NCBI RefSeq assembly: GCF_000226955.1 | Contig: NZ_AGFU01000042.1 | Coordinates: forward strand, 1-50,873 | From: Sphingomonas elodea ATCC 31461 | Lineage (GTDB): Bacteria; Pseudomonadota; Alphaproteobacteria; Sphingomonadales; Sphingomonadaceae | Direction of reading: 5' to 3' | DNA: 50,873 nucleotides | Shown: positions 17,277 to 25,231 of the stretch, in pieces | Position numbering within the stretch: the stretch's first letter is position 1 | Layout of the letters: each line of letters begins with the position of its first letter | Program-made: the position numbers and the translations under genes | Notes under the pieces: model-generated | Databases searched by the model: none | The model's input: the letters and a program-made list of their open reading frames with translations, nothing else | Told to the model about the DNA's origin: nothing

Positions 17277-17927
17277 ATGGCGGGCGAGCGTGGCATTTCA
17301 GCCACTTCGGTGTCGGAAGGCCGCGAGCTGGCAAGCGACGCCAAGGTGCCGCGCACCGAACGCGGCCGGCGCACGCTGCGCGCGATCCTGGACGCGGCGG
17401 CTGCCGAGTTCGGCGAGAAGGGCTTCCACGAAGGCTCGATCAGCGGGATCACCCGGCGCGCGGGTGTGGCGCTCGGCAGCTTCTACACCTATTTCGATTC
17501 GAAGGACGCGGTGTTCCGCGCGCTGGTCCGCGACATGAGCGAGCAGGTGCGCGAGCATGTCGGCCCGGCGCTGCGCGGCGCGCGCGACCAGATCGATGCC
17601 GAGCGTGCGGCACTGCTCGCCTTCATCCGCTTCGCCCGCGCCCATAAGGAAATCTACCGCATCGTCGACGAGGCCGAGTTCGTCGATCCGGCCAGCTTTC
17701 GGCACCATTATGCGAGCACCGCCGAACGCATCGCCGCCCGCCTGCGCGCCGCCGCCGAGCGGGGCGAGGTGCGTGACGACGTGAGCGAGATCCACGCCTG
17801 GGCGATCATGGGGATGAACGTCTTCCTCGGCCTGCGCTACAGCGTGTGGGACGAGGGCACGCCGCCCGAAGCCATTGCCGACGTGGTGGCGCAGCTCCTC
17901 GCGCGCGGGATCGGCACCGATCGCTGA
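17277..17927 (+). CDS. TetR/AcrR-family transcriptional repressor
   Basis: The 216-residue regulator starts at 17277 behind GGGGAGGCGGAGC. After a flexible N-terminus of about 25 residues comes the TetR helix-turn-helix (AILDAAAAEFGEKGFHEGSI, ISGITRRAGVALGSFYTYFD, SKDAVFRALV). The rest is a helical ligand-binding domain (FARAHKEIYRIVDEAEFVD). It is divergent from the TonB-dependent receptor, and the shared 112-base gap contains two dyads. A ligand-released repressor of the receptor is the natural inference; the ligand would be the receptor substrate or a metabolite of it. Confidence 0.92.
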   Translation: MAGERGISATSVSEGRELASDAKVPRTERGRRTLRAILDAAAAEFGEKGFHEGSISGITRRAGVALGSFYTYFDSKDAVFRALVRDMSEQVREHVGPALRGARDQIDAERAALLAFIRFARAHKEIYRIVDEAEFVDPASFRHHYASTAERIAARLRAAAERGEVRDDVSEIHAWAIMGMNVFLGLRYSVWDEGTPPEAIADVVAQLLARGIGTDR

Positions 17928-17958
17928 GCGGCTTGCGTCGTTGCACCGAGGCATTGTT

Positions 17959-18465
17959 GTGTCTTATGTGGATAACACACGTCTTTCCGGTCGCCTGCCC
18001 TTCCTGCTGGCAAGCCTCGGCCTGCTGTTCGGCGCGGCCGTTCACCTGTTTGCCTATCGCGCCGGCCCGGCCGGGATGGCCTGGCTGGGTGCGCCGCCGT
18101 CGGTCGTCACGTCGCGCGCGGCGGGAAGCTGGCCGGCGCTGATCGGCACCCTGATCCCGGTGGCCGCGCTGGCCGGACTCGCCATCCTTTGCTGGATACC
18201 GGCGAGAACCCGCGTGCGCCGCATCGCGCTCGGCGCACTCGCGTTCCTGTTCGTCCTTCGCGGGCTGCTGGTGCTGCCCTATTGGGCGGGACTGCGCGAC
18301 CTCCGCACCCCCTTTGGCCACTTCGTGCTTCTGGGGGATGCGTTTGTGCCGGGATCGCTCGTCGTGCTGGCGATCGGGCTGATGGTGGCGGGCGGGTTGC
18401 TCGGCACCCGTCCGCCCGACCTCACTTCTTCGCGAGCAGATCCTTCAGGCCGGCCAACGCGTTGA
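17959..18465 (+). CDS. Four-helix membrane protein (possibly DUF3995)
   Basis: Read from GTG 17959 (GAGG at 17948-17951 upstream), the protein has 168 residues and four hydrophobic segments: near 13-31 (FLLASLGLLFGAAVHLFAY), 57-77, 85-103 and 123-141. The pattern of His in helix 1 and Trp-rich loops resembles DUF3995 integral membrane proteins, but I am not certain. An ATG at 17875 in the same frame lies inside tetR and gives an unlikely extension. The 3' end overlaps the convergent DUF177 gene by 44 bases, so the last residues (Ser/Arg-rich) may be dispensable. Confidence 0.6.
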   Translation: MSYVDNTRLSGRLPFLLASLGLLFGAAVHLFAYRAGPAGMAWLGAPPSVVTSRAAGSWPALIGTLIPVAALAGLAILCWIPARTRVRRIALGALAFLFVLRGLLVLPYWAGLRDLRTPFGHFVLLGDAFVPGSLVVLAIGLMVAGGLLGTRPPDLTSSRADPSGRPTR

Positions 18466-18949
18466 CCGGCATGGCCTCGTCCTCGCTTTTCACGCCGGCC
18501 TCGCGCAGCACCTCGGCGGCGCGCGGGCTGCGCGGATAGGGATCGAGCTCCAGCGCCATCGTCTCGGCGGCTGCCTCGCCCAGGTCGATCGTGCCGCCGC
18601 TGTAGAAGACGGTGTCGCATTCGTCCTCGGTCAGCTCCACCTCGTCTTCGCCGGTCGTCGTCGGTTCAGGCACGAATCGGATCGCGAAATCCTGTTCCAC
18701 CTTGGCCGGCAGCGGATCGCCGGTGACGACGCAGGCTTGCGTCAGCCGGGCGGAGAGGTGGCCGCGTGCGACCACGCCCTGCGCGTCGCGGCGCAGGTGG
18801 TAGGCCGCGTCGAGCGATTCGATCGTCTTCAGCCCGAAGCGGCGGCTGAGCGCGGCGCGCTCGCCCTCGTCGGCGGTAATGCGGACGTCACTCTCCCCGG
18901 CGCCGATCTGGTCGAGCCGGTGCGGGCGGGAAAATTCGGGGGTAGTCAT
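18422..18949 (-). CDS. DUF177 (YceD-like) protein
   Basis: The 175-residue protein belongs to the DUF177/YceD family, linked in bacteria and plastids to 23S rRNA accumulation and ribosome assembly. The segment QACVVTGDPLPAKVEQDFAI corresponds to the family C-x-x-C-like conserved region, with the second Cys replaced by Gly-Asp. It is followed by the acidic EDEVELTEDECDTVFYSGGTIDLGE and the terminal ALELDPYPR motif typical of the family. The start (18949) overlaps the upstream chaperone stop (ATGA). rpmF, the usual DUF177 partner in many bacteria, is not next to it, as is common in alphaproteobacteria. Confidence 0.85.
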   Translation of the reverse strand: MTTPEFSRPHRLDQIGAGESDVRITADEGERAALSRRFGLKTIESLDAAYHLRRDAQGVVARGHLSARLTQACVVTGDPLPAKVEQDFAIRFVPEPTTTGEDEVELTEDECDTVFYSGGTIDLGEAAAETMALELDPYPRSPRAAEVLREAGVKSEDEAMPVNALAGLKDLLAKK

Positions 18950-19458
18950 TCTGGAAGCTCTCCTGCGACAACACGCGCGAGCGGCATCGCCGCCAGCGCA
19001 TCGCGAAAGGCACGAAGGCGCGCCTCGACATGGGTGAGGGCGCCGGGCGCGGGGGCCTCGCCGCGATAGAGGTTGCGGACCAGCGCGGGGGCAAGGTCGC
19101 CCTCCGCCAGCCCGCTGCGATAGGCGCCCAGCCGGCCGCCCAGCATGCCCATCATCCGGCCGACATGCTTGCCGACGATGATGTCGCCGATGCCGATCTC
19201 GCGCAGCTGGCCGTCCATGTCGTCGATGAAGCATTCGGCGACGGCGGTGCTGGTGGGGATGCCGGCGGGCTCCGCCTCCAGCCGCAGCAGCACCATGCAA
19301 AGCACCGCGGCGATCATGTCGAACCGGCCGTCGACCGTATCGGGCACCGCGCCATCGGTATACCAGTGCGGGGCGCGCCCGCGCGCGACCACGCTGGCAT
19401 AGAGCTGCGGGGCCGTGCCGCGGTCGGGCCGCCCGAAGAGCCGCTGGAGCATTCGCAT
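18946..19458 (-). CDS. Ubiquinol-cytochrome c chaperone family protein
   Basis: The protein of about 170 residues (start 19458 MRMLQRLFG, or 19452) belongs to the CBP3-like chaperone family used in assembly of cytochrome bc1. Characteristic segments are LYASVVARGRAPHWYTDGAV, VPDTVDGRFDMIAAVLCMVL and ECFIDDMDGQLREIGIGD. In-frame sequence upstream of 19458 runs towards the bamE promoter and has no protein character. It is transcribed divergently from bamE and coupled to the downstream DUF177 gene through ATGA, a conserved alphaproteobacterial gene order. Confidence 0.88.
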   Translation of the reverse strand: MRMLQRLFGRPDRGTAPQLYASVVARGRAPHWYTDGAVPDTVDGRFDMIAAVLCMVLLRLEAEPAGIPTSTAVAECFIDDMDGQLREIGIGDIIVGKHVGRMMGMLGGRLGAYRSGLAEGDLAPALVRNLYRGEAPAPGALTHVEARLRAFRDALAAMPLARVVAGELPE

Positions 19459-19573
19459 CGCCGTTGTTCGCGCCTTCCTTGGGTGCGACCTTGTTTGGCC
19501 GCATTTTGCCGCATATTGAGGCCTTCGGCCCGCGATGCAATCCGCGGTCCCATGTGTTTGCCTGGAGAACCTG

Positions 19574-20050
19574 ATGTCGCTTCCCGTTCGCACGCTCGGC
19601 ACCGCCGCGTTGTTGGTCGTGCTCGGCACCACCGCCTGCACGCCGGCGCGGACGCATCAGGGCTATGTCGTTGACCATGATCTGGTCGGATCGGTGCAGC
19701 CGGGGATCGACAACCGCGATTCGGTCCTGCAGACCCTCGGTCACCCGAGCTTCACCAGCCAGTTCAACGAAGGCGAGTGGTTCTACGTCTCGCGCGACAG
19801 CAGCAACTTCTCCTTCCGCAACCCCAAGGTGAAGACGCAGACGACCCTGCGCGTCCGCTTCGATCAGGCGGGCAACGTCACCGCGATCGACGAGACCGGC
19901 GCGGAACTGGTCGCCTCGATCAGCCCCTATGGCAAGACCACGCCGACGCTGGGCCGGCGCCGCAGCTTCTTCTCGGATCTGTTCGGGAACATCGGCACGG
20001 TGGGCGCGCCGGGTGCGGGCGGCGCCCCGGGCGGCGGCGGCGGCCAGTAA
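19574..20050 (+). CDS. bamE: Outer-membrane assembly lipoprotein BamE (SmpA/OmlA)
   Basis: The 158-residue lipoprotein is part of the BAM complex that inserts beta-barrels in the outer membrane. The start at 19574 follows CTGGAGAACCTG. The signal peptide ends at LGTTAC; the -3 position is Thr, which is not the ideal lipobox Leu. The SmpA/OmlA domain is clear (VQPGIDNRDSVLQTLGHPSF, EGEWFYVSRDSSNF). The tail is Gly-rich (GAGGAPGGGGGQ) and probably disordered. The divergent CBP3-like gene lies 115 bases away; the gap contains a tandem GCCGCATNTTG motif. Confidence 0.9.
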   Translation: MSLPVRTLGTAALLVVLGTTACTPARTHQGYVVDHDLVGSVQPGIDNRDSVLQTLGHPSFTSQFNEGEWFYVSRDSSNFSFRNPKVKTQTTLRVRFDQAGNVTAIDETGAELVASISPYGKTTPTLGRRRSFFSDLFGNIGTVGAPGAGGAPGGGGGQ

Positions 20051-20164
20051 GGCGATGCTTTCGCAAGGCTGACAGTCGCGTTCGCGCATCGTTCAGCGGC
20101 ATTTCTGCATCGTGCTCGGCAAGCCGGTCCCAAGGCCGGCAGCCACTCAGGATGGAGAAAGCCG

Positions 20165-20686
20165 ATGAAGAAGCTCGTACCCTTCGCATTGCTGACTGCG
20201 ATGGCGGCCCCTGTGCTGCTGGTGCCCGCACCCGTGTTCGCCCAATCAAGGGCGGAGCTTCGCGACGACCGCCGCGAAATTCGCGAAGAAGCGCGTGAGC
20301 TGCGCCGCGCGGAACGCTCGGGCGACCCGCGCCGCATCCACGAAGAGCGCCGGGATCTGCGGGATGCCCACCGCGAATATCGCGACGATCTGCGGGATCG
20401 TGACCGGCGCTGGGCGGAGGATGACTGGCGGTCTTGGCGTGACCGCAATCGTGGCCTCTATGCGCGCGGCGAATGGCGGGCACCGTTCCGCTATTATCGT
20501 TTCCAGCCCGGCGCGCGGATCGGCAGCGTTTATTACGGCCCGCGCTACCTGATCGGCGATCCGTGGCGCTACCATCTGCCGCAGCCGGGCTTCCGCCGCG
20601 CCTGGGTGCGCCATTACAACGACGTGCTGCTGGTCGACACGCGACGCGGGACCGTGATCCGCGTCCTGCCCGGCTTCTACTGGTAA
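20165..20686 (+). CDS. RcnB-family periplasmic protein
   Basis: The 173-residue protein has a signal peptide (KKLVPFALLTAMAAPVLL, cleavage after VFA), then a very Arg/Asp/Glu-rich helical part (residues 28-100). The C-terminal RcnB domain contains FRYYRFQPGARIGSVYY and VRHYNDVLLVDTRRG. RcnB in E. coli affects nickel/cobalt homeostasis; most alphaproteobacterial members are uncharacterised and the charged repeats differ, so a metal role is only a possibility. A strong hairpin terminator follows 12 bases after the stop, so it is the end of its transcript. Confidence 0.85.
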   Translation: MKKLVPFALLTAMAAPVLLVPAPVFAQSRAELRDDRREIREEARELRRAERSGDPRRIHEERRDLRDAHREYRDDLRDRDRRWAEDDWRSWRDRNRGLYARGEWRAPFRYYRFQPGARIGSVYYGPRYLIGDPWRYHLPQPGFRRAWVRHYNDVLLVDTRRGTVIRVLPGFYW

Positions 20687-20698
20687 GCCACAAAGATA

Positions 20699-20730
20699 CG
20701 GCCGCACAATACGAAATCGTGCGGCCGTTT
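20699..20730 (+). terminator. Intrinsic terminator of the rcnB-like gene
   Basis: CGGCCGCAC (20699-20707), loop of 11 bases (AATACGAAATC), GTGCGGCCG (20719-20727), then TTT. The 9-bp stem is perfect and lies just after the stop codon. Confidence 0.8.
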
Positions 20731-20786
20731 CAAGGATACGGGTGTCCAAGGGTATTACGGAAAGACAAACGCGCCTTGCCGATACC

Positions 20787-20912
20787 GGTTCCTCGTGAAC
20801 CAATTAATCCGAAACGGATGAATATTACCTGTCATATCGGATCGTCCGATCGACACCCCGGTGCGCTATGTTTATCTTCAAACCTGTATTGATAAACAGA
20901 ACTCGATTCGAG
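20787..20912. promoter_or_regulatory. Dyad-rich regulatory region before the glycosyltransferase
   Basis: Five perfect inverted repeats lie in about 125 bases: GGTTC-N5-GAACC (20787-20801), ATCCG-AAA-CGGAT (20807-20819), ATCGGA-TCG-TCCGAT (20836-20850), TGTTTATC-N14-GATAAACA (20869-20898) and CTCGA-T-TCGAG (20902-20912). The region is noticeably AT-richer than its neighbours and holds no gene. It probably contains the promoter and operators of the glycosyltransferase operon. Confidence 0.55.
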
Positions 20913-20934
20913 ATAGTAACAATATCCGAGTCGG

Positions 20935-22344
20935 ATGCATCGCATGGGGGTGTCGATGTTCCTCTATATGATCGATATCGTTCATCGTGAGCTGCTCGTC
21001 GTCTCGGTACTTTTCCTATTCGTCGGAGGTGTCGACGACATACTGGTCGATCTCCTTTATCTATACTATCGACTGACCCGGCGCGGCGGAGATCGGGCAG
21101 AGGCCGGCGCCGTGACGACCGGGCAGTCGGCATCGCGGTTCGCGATCTTCGTGCCGGCCTGGGATGAATCCGCGGTGATCGCGCCGATGCTCCGGGCGAT
21201 GCTGGCGCGGTGGGGCGCGGGGCCCTACCGTATCTATGTCGGCACCTATCCCAACGATCCGGACACGATTGCTGCCGTGGCCGGGATCGCTGCCGAAGAT
21301 CGGCGCGTCCGCCTCGTCGTCGGGCCGCGTCCCGGACCCACGACCAAGGCAGATTGCCTGAACGCCCTGTGGCGGGCGCTCGCCCGGGACGAGGCCGTGG
21401 AAGCAGCCGCACCGCCGTTCACGGCGATCGTGCTGCACGACGCCGAGGATGTGGTGCATCCGCAGGAACTGGCCGTCTATGCCGGATGGATCGAACACCA
21501 CGCGGCGGTGCAGCTGCCGGTCGCGCCGCTTCGGCAACCGGGCTCGCCGCTGGTTTCGGGCCATTATCTCGACGAATTCGCCCAGTCGCACGGCGTAACG
21601 CTGCTGGTCCGGCAGATGCTGGGGGCAAGCCTGCCGCTGGCGGGGGTGGGCTGTGCCATCCGGTGCGACGTGCTGCGGCGGATCGCCGCGCATCGCGGCC
21701 AGCCGTTCGATGCCACCAGCCTGACCGAGGATTACGAGCTGGGCCTGAGCCTGCGCGAAATGGGCGAACGCTGCGCCTTTGTCCGCGTGGCGGAGGCGCC
21801 CGGCGGCGGGCCGGTCGCGGTGCGCGCCTATTTTCCGGGCACGGTCGCCACCGCGGTGCGGCAGAAGGCGCGCTGGATGACCGGCATTGCGCTCGCCGGC
21901 TGGGACCGGATGGGCTGGGGTGCCCGCTGGGATCTGGGCGACCACTGGATGCGGATGCGCGACCGGCGGGTGACGCTGGCGATGCCGGTGCTCGCCATCG
22001 CCTATGCGGCGCTGCTGTTCTGGGGGCTGTCGCTGCTGCTCCATGCCTGGACCGGCACGTCACCGCCTGCCTTCGAGCCCTGGCTTGCAGCGGGACTCGG
22101 CATCAATCTGGCACTGCTCGGCTGGCGGCTGCTGGTACGGGTGGCCGTCGTCAGCCGGATTCATGGCGCGGGCGAGGGCCTGTGGGCGGCGCCGCGCATG
22201 CTGGTCGCCAACTATATCGGCCTTCTCGCGGCGCGGCGGGCGCTCGTCCTCTATGTCCGACTGCTGCTGGGCGGCACGCTGCGCTGGGACAAGACGGCGC
22301 ATCAATTCCCGCTGTCCTTCGCCGCCGGCACGCCTGCCGGATGA
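20935..22344 (+). CDS. NfrB-like membrane glycosyltransferase (GT2)
   Basis: The protein has up to 469 residues (start 20935; an ATG at 20956 behind GGGGGTGTCG is a strong alternative). It has one N-terminal membrane segment, a GT2 domain at about 60-330, and several C-terminal membrane segments. GT2 motifs are FAIFVPAWDESAVI, a DxD-like HDAEDVVHP, the acceptor TEDYELGLSLREMG, and RQKARWMTGIA. This matches the glycosyltransferase part of phage N4 adsorption protein NfrB, which lies in an exopolysaccharide secretion system in E. coli. The c-di-GMP-binding MshEN tail of the E. coli protein is not visible here. The first codons are AT-rich. The next gene starts at its stop (ATGA). Confidence 0.85.
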   Translation: MHRMGVSMFLYMIDIVHRELLVVSVLFLFVGGVDDILVDLLYLYYRLTRRGGDRAEAGAVTTGQSASRFAIFVPAWDESAVIAPMLRAMLARWGAGPYRIYVGTYPNDPDTIAAVAGIAAEDRRVRLVVGPRPGPTTKADCLNALWRALARDEAVEAAAPPFTAIVLHDAEDVVHPQELAVYAGWIEHHAAVQLPVAPLRQPGSPLVSGHYLDEFAQSHGVTLLVRQMLGASLPLAGVGCAIRCDVLRRIAAHRGQPFDATSLTEDYELGLSLREMGERCAFVRVAEAPGGGPVAVRAYFPGTVATAVRQKARWMTGIALAGWDRMGWGARWDLGDHWMRMRDRRVTLAMPVLAIAYAALLFWGLSLLLHAWTGTSPPAFEPWLAAGLGINLALLGWRLLVRVAVVSRIHGAGEGLWAAPRMLVANYIGLLAARRALVLYVRLLLGGTLRWDKTAHQFPLSFAAGTPAG

Positions 22345-23417
22345 GCACCCGCCACGGACGCGGCCGGCCCCTGCGGTTCGTCGGCGCGGTGGCGGTAGGA
22401 TGGCTGGGGCTGCGCACCGCGATGCTGTGGCCTGCTGCGGGGGAGCTGCCGCTCGTCGCCGCGGTCCCGGGAAGTCCGCGGCCGGTATTCGACAGGCAGC
22501 GCGAGCGGATTCCGTTCCCCGGGTCCTATCGGGCAAGCGCCCATGTCCGCACGCCGGGCGGACCGGGGATATCGGCCGCGCCCGCCGGCGCACCGGCAGC
22601 GCGGAAGGGCGCGGCCATGCTGCTCTCCGCGAACGTCGCGAGACGCGTCTCGGCGCCAGTGGTCGCGGTACCGGCGATCCTGCCCTCGGCATTCCCGCTA
22701 CCGTTACCGCTCCCGCCCGAACCACAGCGAACGCAGACCCGGGCGGCAGGATTCCCCGGTACCCCGATCCCGACCGTCACCCCGCCGCCGCGTCGCTTCC
22801 AGCTGAGCAGCTGGCTGGTGCTGCGTCCGGGCATGGGCATCGGCGCGGCGCCCGGTGCGGGCCAGCTGGGGGGCAGCCAATATGGCGTGCGGCTGGTCCA
22901 TGGGCTGGACATCCACCGGCACCTCGGCGCCTATGCCCGGCTCGCCGGGCCGCTGCGTGGTCGGGGTGCGGAGGCGGCGTTCGGGATCGAGTGGCAGCCC
23001 GGAGATGTGCCGGTGCGCCTTACCGTCGAGCATCGCCTCGGGCTGGACGGTGCAGCTGGTGGCCCGGCGCTCGGCCTGGTGGCGGGGATCGACCGGCGGA
23101 TGGCGCCGGGCCTTCGGCTGGAAGCCTATGGCCAGGCCGGCGCGGTGCGGCGGAGCACCACAGAACCCTATGCCGACGGCGCGCTGCGGCTCACCCGGGA
23201 GGTGATGGCTGGCGACAAGGTTGCGCTGGCCCTGGGCGCGGGGGCCTGGGGCGCCGCGCAGCGCGAGGCGCAGCGGCTCGACGTCGGGCCGACCGCCATC
23301 GCCACCCTGCCGATCGGCGGCACGCAGGTGCGAGTCGCGCTCGACTGGCGGCAGCGCATCGCCGGCCGCGCCCGGCCCGGTTCGGGCGTGGCGCTCACCC
23401 TGGGCAGCGACTTCTGA
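22341..23417 (+). CDS. Outer-membrane-type partner of the glycosyltransferase (NfrA C-terminal-like)
   Basis: The 358-residue protein is coupled to the glycosyltransferase by ATGA. The N-terminus has a hydrophobic segment (FVGAVAVGWLGLRTAMLW). A Pro/Ala-rich linker spans about 30-155. A beta-rich domain of about 200 residues ends in VALTLGSDF with terminal Phe, as in outer-membrane barrels. Its position after an NfrB-like gene and the pattern (QYGVRLVHGLDIHRHLGAYA, LRLEAYGQAGAVRRS) suggest the C-terminal part of NfrA. It lacks the long TPR region that makes E. coli NfrA about 1000 residues. The assignment rests on context and composition. Confidence 0.6.
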   Translation: MSTRHGRGRPLRFVGAVAVGWLGLRTAMLWPAAGELPLVAAVPGSPRPVFDRQRERIPFPGSYRASAHVRTPGGPGISAAPAGAPAARKGAAMLLSANVARRVSAPVVAVPAILPSAFPLPLPLPPEPQRTQTRAAGFPGTPIPTVTPPPRRFQLSSWLVLRPGMGIGAAPGAGQLGGSQYGVRLVHGLDIHRHLGAYARLAGPLRGRGAEAAFGIEWQPGDVPVRLTVEHRLGLDGAAGGPALGLVAGIDRRMAPGLRLEAYGQAGAVRRSTTEPYADGALRLTREVMAGDKVALALGAGAWGAAQREAQRLDVGPTAIATLPIGGTQVRVALDWRQRIAGRARPGSGVALTLGSDF

Positions 23418-23487
23418 AGCCATTCCCGCGCCCACCGCACCTTCGCCCTTTCGCATGCCCGCCGAAACGGGCTAGGTCTCGCACAGC

Positions 23488-24402
23488 ATGGACCTGTATC
23501 TCCCCATCGCCAATCTATCGGTCAACGCGCTCGTGATCGTGGCGCTGGGGCTGGGCGTGGGCCTGCTCTCGGGCATGTTCGGGGTGGGCGGCGGGTTCCT
23601 CACCACCCCGCTGCTGATCTTCTACGGAATCCCCCCGACCGTCGCCGCCGCGTCCGCCGCCAGCCAGGTGACCGGCGCCAGCGTCTCCGGCGTGTTCGCG
23701 CATTTCCGCCGCAAGGGCGTGGACGTGCAGATGGGTGCGGTTCTCGTCACCGGCGGCATTCTCGGCAGCCTGCTCGGCGCCTGGCTGTTCAAGCTCCTCC
23801 AGGCGAGCGGCCAGATCGATGTGGTGATCGGCGTGCTCTATGTCGTGCTGCTCGGCTCGATCGGCGGGCTGATGGCGAAGGAGTCGGTCGGCGCGATCCG
23901 GGTGTCGCGCGGGGCCAGTCCGCCCCGGCCGCGCAAGCGGCGGCACCATCCGCTGGTCGCGTCGCTGCCGTTCCGCTGGCGCTTCTACGCCTCGGGGCTC
24001 TACATCTCGCCGCTGGCGCCGCTGCTGCTCGGCGTGTTCGTGGGCGTGCTGACGATGCTGCTGGGCGTGGGCGGCGGATTCATTCTGGTGCCGGCGATGC
24101 TCTACATCCTCGGCATGGGGACGCAGACGGTGGTCGGCACCTCGCTGTTCCAGACGCTGTTCACCACGGCGGTGGCGACGATGGTCCATGCGACGACCAC
24201 CAAGGCGGTCGACATCGTGCTCGCGATCCTGCTGCTGCTGGGCTCGGTGATCGGCGCGCAGCTCGGTGCGCGCTTCGCCGCCAGGGCCAAGCCCGAATAT
24301 CTGCGCCTGCTCCTTGCGCTGATCGTGCTTGCCGTCGCCACGCGGATGCTGCTCGGCCTCGCGTGGCGGCCCGACGAGATCTACTCGGTGGGCGTCGCGT
24401 GA
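23488..24402 (+). CDS. TauE/SafE-family sulfite/organosulfonate exporter-like permease
   Basis: The 304-residue integral membrane protein has about eight helices in two repeated halves, each beginning with the family motif: GMFGVGGGFLTTPLLIFYGI in the first and LLGVGGGFILVPAMLYILGM in the second. A basic cytoplasmic loop (ASPPRPRKRRHH) separates the halves. Members export sulfite, sulfoacetate or related anions, but many are untested. The neighbouring TIGR02186 gene overlaps its stop by GTGA, an arrangement conserved in alphaproteobacteria that suggests the two act together. Confidence 0.9.
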   Translation: MDLYLPIANLSVNALVIVALGLGVGLLSGMFGVGGGFLTTPLLIFYGIPPTVAAASAASQVTGASVSGVFAHFRRKGVDVQMGAVLVTGGILGSLLGAWLFKLLQASGQIDVVIGVLYVVLLGSIGGLMAKESVGAIRVSRGASPPRPRKRRHHPLVASLPFRWRFYASGLYISPLAPLLLGVFVGVLTMLLGVGGGFILVPAMLYILGMGTQTVVGTSLFQTLFTTAVATMVHATTTKAVDIVLAILLLLGSVIGAQLGARFAARAKPEYLRLLLALIVLAVATRMLLGLAWRPDEIYSVGVA

Positions 24403-25163
24403 AACGGGCCTGGGCGCTGGCGCTGGCCGCCCCCTTGGTCATGGGGCAGGCCAAGCCCGAGCTGGTGCCCGACGTCTCCCAGCGCGATATCGAGATCGCC
24501 TACAGCTTCACGGGCGCCGAGCTGCTGTTGTTCGGCGCCATCCTCTATCCCGGCGGGCGGGCGCCGGGCCAGGACGAGCGCCCCGCCGACATCGTCGTCG
24601 TTATCAAAGGGCCGACCGAATCGGTGGTCGTCCGCGAGAAGTCGAAGGTCGCCGGTATCTGGGTGAACGCAGCCCAGATGCGCTATCGCTCGGCGCCCAG
24701 CTTTTACGCGATGGCCTCGTCACGCCCGATCCGCCAGCTGGTCGACGAGCGGACCCGGGCGATCTACGAACTGGGGCTGGACAGCCTGCAGCTTTCGCCC
24801 GCCTCGGGCGCGGCACCGGCGGTTCAGCAGCGGTTCGACCGCGGGCTGGTCGATCTCAAGCGCCGGACCGGGTTGTTCTACGAGGCGCCGGGCGCGGTGG
24901 AGATCACCGGCGGCGTGCTCTACCGCGCACGCCTGCGCATTCCGGCCCGCGTGCCGGTGGGACGCTTCACCGCCGAGACCTTCCTGATCCGCGACGGCCG
25001 GGTGCTGGCGGCGGCGGTACGGCCGATCGCGATCCGCAAGTCCGGCTTCGAGCGCTTCGTGGCGACCAGCGCCGATCAGCATGCCATTGCCTATGGGCTG
25101 ATCGCGGTGGGCGTATCCTTCCTGTTCGGCTGGGGTGCGGGCGCGCTCTGGCGTCGATTCTGA
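24399..25163 (+). CDS. TIGR02186 family transmembrane protein
   Basis: The 254-residue protein starts with GTG 24399, overlapping the permease stop (GTGA). It has an N-terminal signal or anchor (RAWALALAAPLVMG), a periplasmic beta-rich domain (IEIAYSFTGAELLLFGAILY, DIVVVIKGPTESVVVREKSK, GIWVNAAQMRYRSAPSFYAM) and a C-terminal helix (IAYGLIAVGVSFLFGWGAGA). These segments fit the alphaproteobacterial TIGR02186 family of unknown function, usually found beside TauE/SafE permeases. It may be an accessory subunit of the exporter; that is inference from gene order. Confidence 0.88.
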   Translation: MKRAWALALAAPLVMGQAKPELVPDVSQRDIEIAYSFTGAELLLFGAILYPGGRAPGQDERPADIVVVIKGPTESVVVREKSKVAGIWVNAAQMRYRSAPSFYAMASSRPIRQLVDERTRAIYELGLDSLQLSPASGAAPAVQQRFDRGLVDLKRRTGLFYEAPGAVEITGGVLYRARLRIPARVPVGRFTAETFLIRDGRVLAAAVRPIAIRKSGFERFVATSADQHAIAYGLIAVGVSFLFGWGAGALWRRF

Positions 25164-25231
25164 GCTGCCTGCACACGCGGTCTTAACGCCTTCCTGCGCA
25201 TGCTCTTTCCCGCCTTTTTGGGGGATGCACG

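Noticed and set aside
17875-17958. N-terminal extension of the four-helix membrane protein from an ATG at 17875
   Set aside because: It would lie almost entirely inside tetR and encodes Ser/Arg/Ala-rich sequence; GTG 17959 has a better upstream GAGG and starts near the first helix.
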